Shown piece by piece: positions 62,384-64,000 of a DNA stretch of 64,000 nt. The notes under the pieces were generated by a model, which made no database searches, was not told where the DNA came from, and saw only the letters and a list, made by a program, of their open reading frames with translations. The stretch spans positions 2,170,001 through 2,234,000 of the forward strand of contig NZ_CP144913.1 of NCBI RefSeq assembly GCF_037198315.1, in the 5' to 3' direction. Every line of letters begins with the position of its first letter. Position 1 is the first letter of the stretch. Source of the stretch: Janibacter sp. A1S7 (lineage in GTDB: Bacteria; Actinomycetota; Actinomycetes; Actinomycetales; Dermatophilaceae). The position numbers and the translations under genes were made by a program.

Positions 62384-63574
62384 GTGGGTGACGTGCAGAC
62401 GCTGGGCACGTGGTGGGATGTGGCGATGGATACCGATGGCGCGTCAGCAGCGGAGGTCTCGACGGTCCCCCCACCGGGAGGTCGACCGCCCGCGAGCACG
62501 CCTGCGGGGATGCTCGAGGGCGTGGCCAGCACGAGGACGCTGCGGCTCCTGCTCGGCGCCGCGGCGCTCGCCTTCCTCGCCGTCACGATCAAGGCGGCCA
62601 GCGACATCATCGGACCGTTGATGCTCGCGCTGGCGTTGACGATCGTCTTCCACCCGCTGCGCAAGCGTCTGACCCGGCGCGTGCCCGCGTGGTTGGCCTC
62701 GGTGAGTGTCGTCGTCGGCGTCTACCTGCTGCTCATCGTCCTGGGGCTGATGCTCCTCGTCTCGATCGCCCGGATGGCGCAACTGCTGCCCCAGTACCAG
62801 GCCCAGCTCAACGAACAGTTCGCCTTCATCGGCACCACCCTGAACTCGTGGGGGATCTCGCAGAGCCAGCTGGCGACGATGAAGGACTCCGTGGACACCG
62901 CCCGAGTGGCATCTGCCGCAGCCTCGGTGCTCGGCGAGTTGTTGGGCGTCCTGTCCAACTTCTTCTTCATCGTCGTCCTCCTGCTCTTCCTGGCCTTCGA
63001 CGGCGCGCACACCGAGAAGCTCATGACCCATGCCCGGCGATTCCGGCCCAACGCCGTCGAGGCGATGTCCTCCTTCGCTCGGGGCACGCGGGCCTACCTG
63101 AGCGTGTCGGCCATCTTCGGGCTCATCGTCGCGGTGGTCGATACCGGCGCACTGTGGATCATGGGCGTGCCCGGCGCCTTCGTGTGGGGCGTCCTCGCCT
63201 TCGTCACCAACTTCGTCCCGAACATCGGATTCGTCATCGGTGTGGTCCCGCCGGCGCTCATCGCACTGCTCGACGGAGGGCCGACACTGATGCTGGCGGT
63301 CATCATCGTCTACAGCGTGATCAACTTCGTCATCCAGTCGATCATCCAACCGCGGGTCATCGGCAACTCGGTTGGCCTGTCGACGACGTTGACCTTCCTC
63401 TCGCTCGTCTTCTGGACCTTCATCCTCGGGCCGCTCGGGGCCATCCTCGCGGTGCCGATGAGCCTGTTGCTCCGTGCGGTGATCGTCGAGGCCGACCCCA
63501 CGAGCCGGTGGGTCCTGCCGCTCGTCAGCGGTCGACTGGACCCGCCCGAGCCCGACGCGCCGGCCCCCGGCTGA
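62384..63574 (+). CDS. AI-2E family transporter
   Basis: This 396-residue protein has about eight transmembrane helices, the YOP-like N-terminal helices (IIGPLMLALALTIVFHPLRK) and the conserved PNIGFVIGVVPPALIALL and FVIQSIIQPRVIGNSVGLS. Members range from autoinducer exporters to Na+/H+ antiporters. The substrate is unknown. GTG 62384 has GGGAG 9 nt upstream; ATG 62426 is an alternative start. It diverges from the DUF6325 gene. Confidence 0.88.
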   Translation: MGDVQTLGTWWDVAMDTDGASAAEVSTVPPPGGRPPASTPAGMLEGVASTRTLRLLLGAAALAFLAVTIKAASDIIGPLMLALALTIVFHPLRKRLTRRVPAWLASVSVVVGVYLLLIVLGLMLLVSIARMAQLLPQYQAQLNEQFAFIGTTLNSWGISQSQLATMKDSVDTARVASAAASVLGELLGVLSNFFFIVVLLLFLAFDGAHTEKLMTHARRFRPNAVEAMSSFARGTRAYLSVSAIFGLIVAVVDTGALWIMGVPGAFVWGVLAFVTNFVPNIGFVIGVVPPALIALLDGGPTLMLAVIIVYSVINFVIQSIIQPRVIGNSVGLSTTLTFLSLVFWTFILGPLGAILAVPMSLLLRAVIVEADPTSRWVLPLVSGRLDPPEPDAPAPG

Positions 63575-63651
63575 CGTCATCCCACCTGCATGACGCGCAC
63601 ACGCACGACCGGGCGTTGGCTGGCGATCAGTCACCCAGTGAGTGAGGATCC

Positions 63652-63960
63652 ATGGACTATGCAGAGCAGCTCCGACACCTCGCCCTCGACAACCTCGACG
63701 CGGTGACCCCACTCGGGACACTCGACGCCAAGACGGGCTCGCTGGTGCGCCTGGGCGCGCTCGTCACGGTCCTGGCCGGAGTCCCCTCGATCCGGGTCGA
63801 GATCGACGCGGCCGTCGGTGCGGGGGCCACCGAGGCGGAGATCGTCGGTGTCCTCGACGCGCTGCTGCCGGTGGTGGGGCGGCCCAGGGTCGTGGCGGCC
63901 GCGCCGAAGGTGGCTCTGGCCCTGGGCTACGACGTGGACACGTTCCAGCTCCCGGGGTGA
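63652..63960 (+). CDS. Carboxymuconolactone decarboxylase-like protein without CxxC
   Basis: This 102-residue protein has the CMD/AhpD-like fold: LDAKTGSLVRLGALVTVLAGVP, the spacer DAAVGAGATEAEIVGVLDA, and PRVVAAAPKVALALGYD. The AhpD redox pair CxxC is absent, so it is not a peroxidase partner. The role is unknown. It starts 77 nt after the AI-2E gene on the same strand. Confidence 0.82.
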   Translation: MDYAEQLRHLALDNLDAVTPLGTLDAKTGSLVRLGALVTVLAGVPSIRVEIDAAVGAGATEAEIVGVLDALLPVVGRPRVVAAAPKVALALGYDVDTFQLPG

Positions 63961-63971
63961 GTCGGGTCCGG

Positions 63972-64000
63972 TCAGTGACCGAGCAGACCGGTCTCGAGGG
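63972..64000 (-). CDS. Possible 3' end of a minus-strand gene
   Basis: The minus strand reads ...LETGLLGH followed by TGA at 63974-63972. Codon choice fits coding sequence. It is too short to identify. Confidence 0.3.

Noticed and set aside
1..64000. CRISPR arrays, insertion sequences, integrases, prophage or plasmid origins
   Set aside because: I found no regularly spaced repeats, transposase or integrase motifs, or terminal inverted repeats around any accessory block.

Overview
The window is 64 kb of high-GC DNA (roughly 70% G+C, with strong G/C in third codon positions) from an actinobacterium. The gene complement points to a rod-shaped member of the Micrococcales. I would guess Intrasporangiaceae/Dermatophilaceae (Janibacter-like), but that placement is inference. 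The evidence is tandem clpP1-clpP2 with ClgR-type boxes, GPSI-type PNPase, an IleS with a T-box leader, mreBCD, folC followed by a DUF4233 gene, efeUOB behind a DtxR/IdeR-like box, and frequent GTG starts with 1-8 nt stop/start overlaps. I see no transposase, integrase, prophage or CRISPR array. The window is ordinary chromosome with accessory modules between conserved blocks.

Layout. (1) 1-9.6 kb: an IclR regulator and an acetyl/propionyl-CoA-synthetase-like gene (minus, cut by the window edge) diverge from a seven-gene plus-strand operon. That operon holds a complete Liv-type ABC importer (livG, H, M, K, F), an AMP-dependent acyl-CoA ligase and a PaaK-like protein with an altered ATP loop, so uptake of an organic acid seems to be coupled to CoA activation. 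A perfect IclR-type inverted repeat lies between the two units. (2) 9.6-15.4 kb: pnp and rpsO (minus), a sugar porter (plus) and lpdA (minus). (3) 15.4-22.9 kb: folC and a DUF4233 gene, then uppP-ndk-mreB-mreC-mreD-mrdA. This is a tightly coupled envelope and cell-shape run that ends without rodA. (4) 23-25.3 kb: a cupin gene diverging from an ArsR-SRPBCC pair, and lrgAB. (5) 25.3-35.6 kb: ileS behind a T-box leader, back to back with a cobalamin riboswitch. The riboswitch heads a five-gene operon: two exported, membrane-anchored proteins that look like the two separate domains of animal transcobalamin/intrinsic factor, then EcfT, a fused double EcfA and an S component. I regard this as the most interesting system in the window. 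(6) 35.6-41.3 kb: a semialdehyde dehydrogenase diverging from an OhrR-type regulator, a PlsC acyltransferase, and valS. (7) 41.3-52.8 kb: a cysteine-peptidase-like gene, clpX, clpP2 and clpP1, then a GH13 enzyme, a hotdog thioesterase and an MFS gene that separate clpP1 from tig, then a CPA-type antiporter and divergent tRNA-Pro and tRNA-Gly. (8) 52.9-57 kb: efeUOB iron uptake and an exported AMIN-like protein. (9) 57-62.1 kb: a sulfatase with its formylglycine-generating enzyme, a HAD hydrolase, DUF4239, SHOCT and DUF6325 genes. Three of these genes carry single-base frameshifts at or beside G/C runs. (10) 62.4-64 kb: an AI-2E-family permease and a carboxymuconolactone-decarboxylase-like protein.

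Regulation visible in the sequence: two riboregulators (T-box, AdoCbl), an IclR-type operator, an ArsR-type promoter/operator, two ClgR boxes and a DtxR box. Several strong hairpin terminators reuse the core CGAAGGGGG. That nonamer is also clearly over-represented inside genes of this window.
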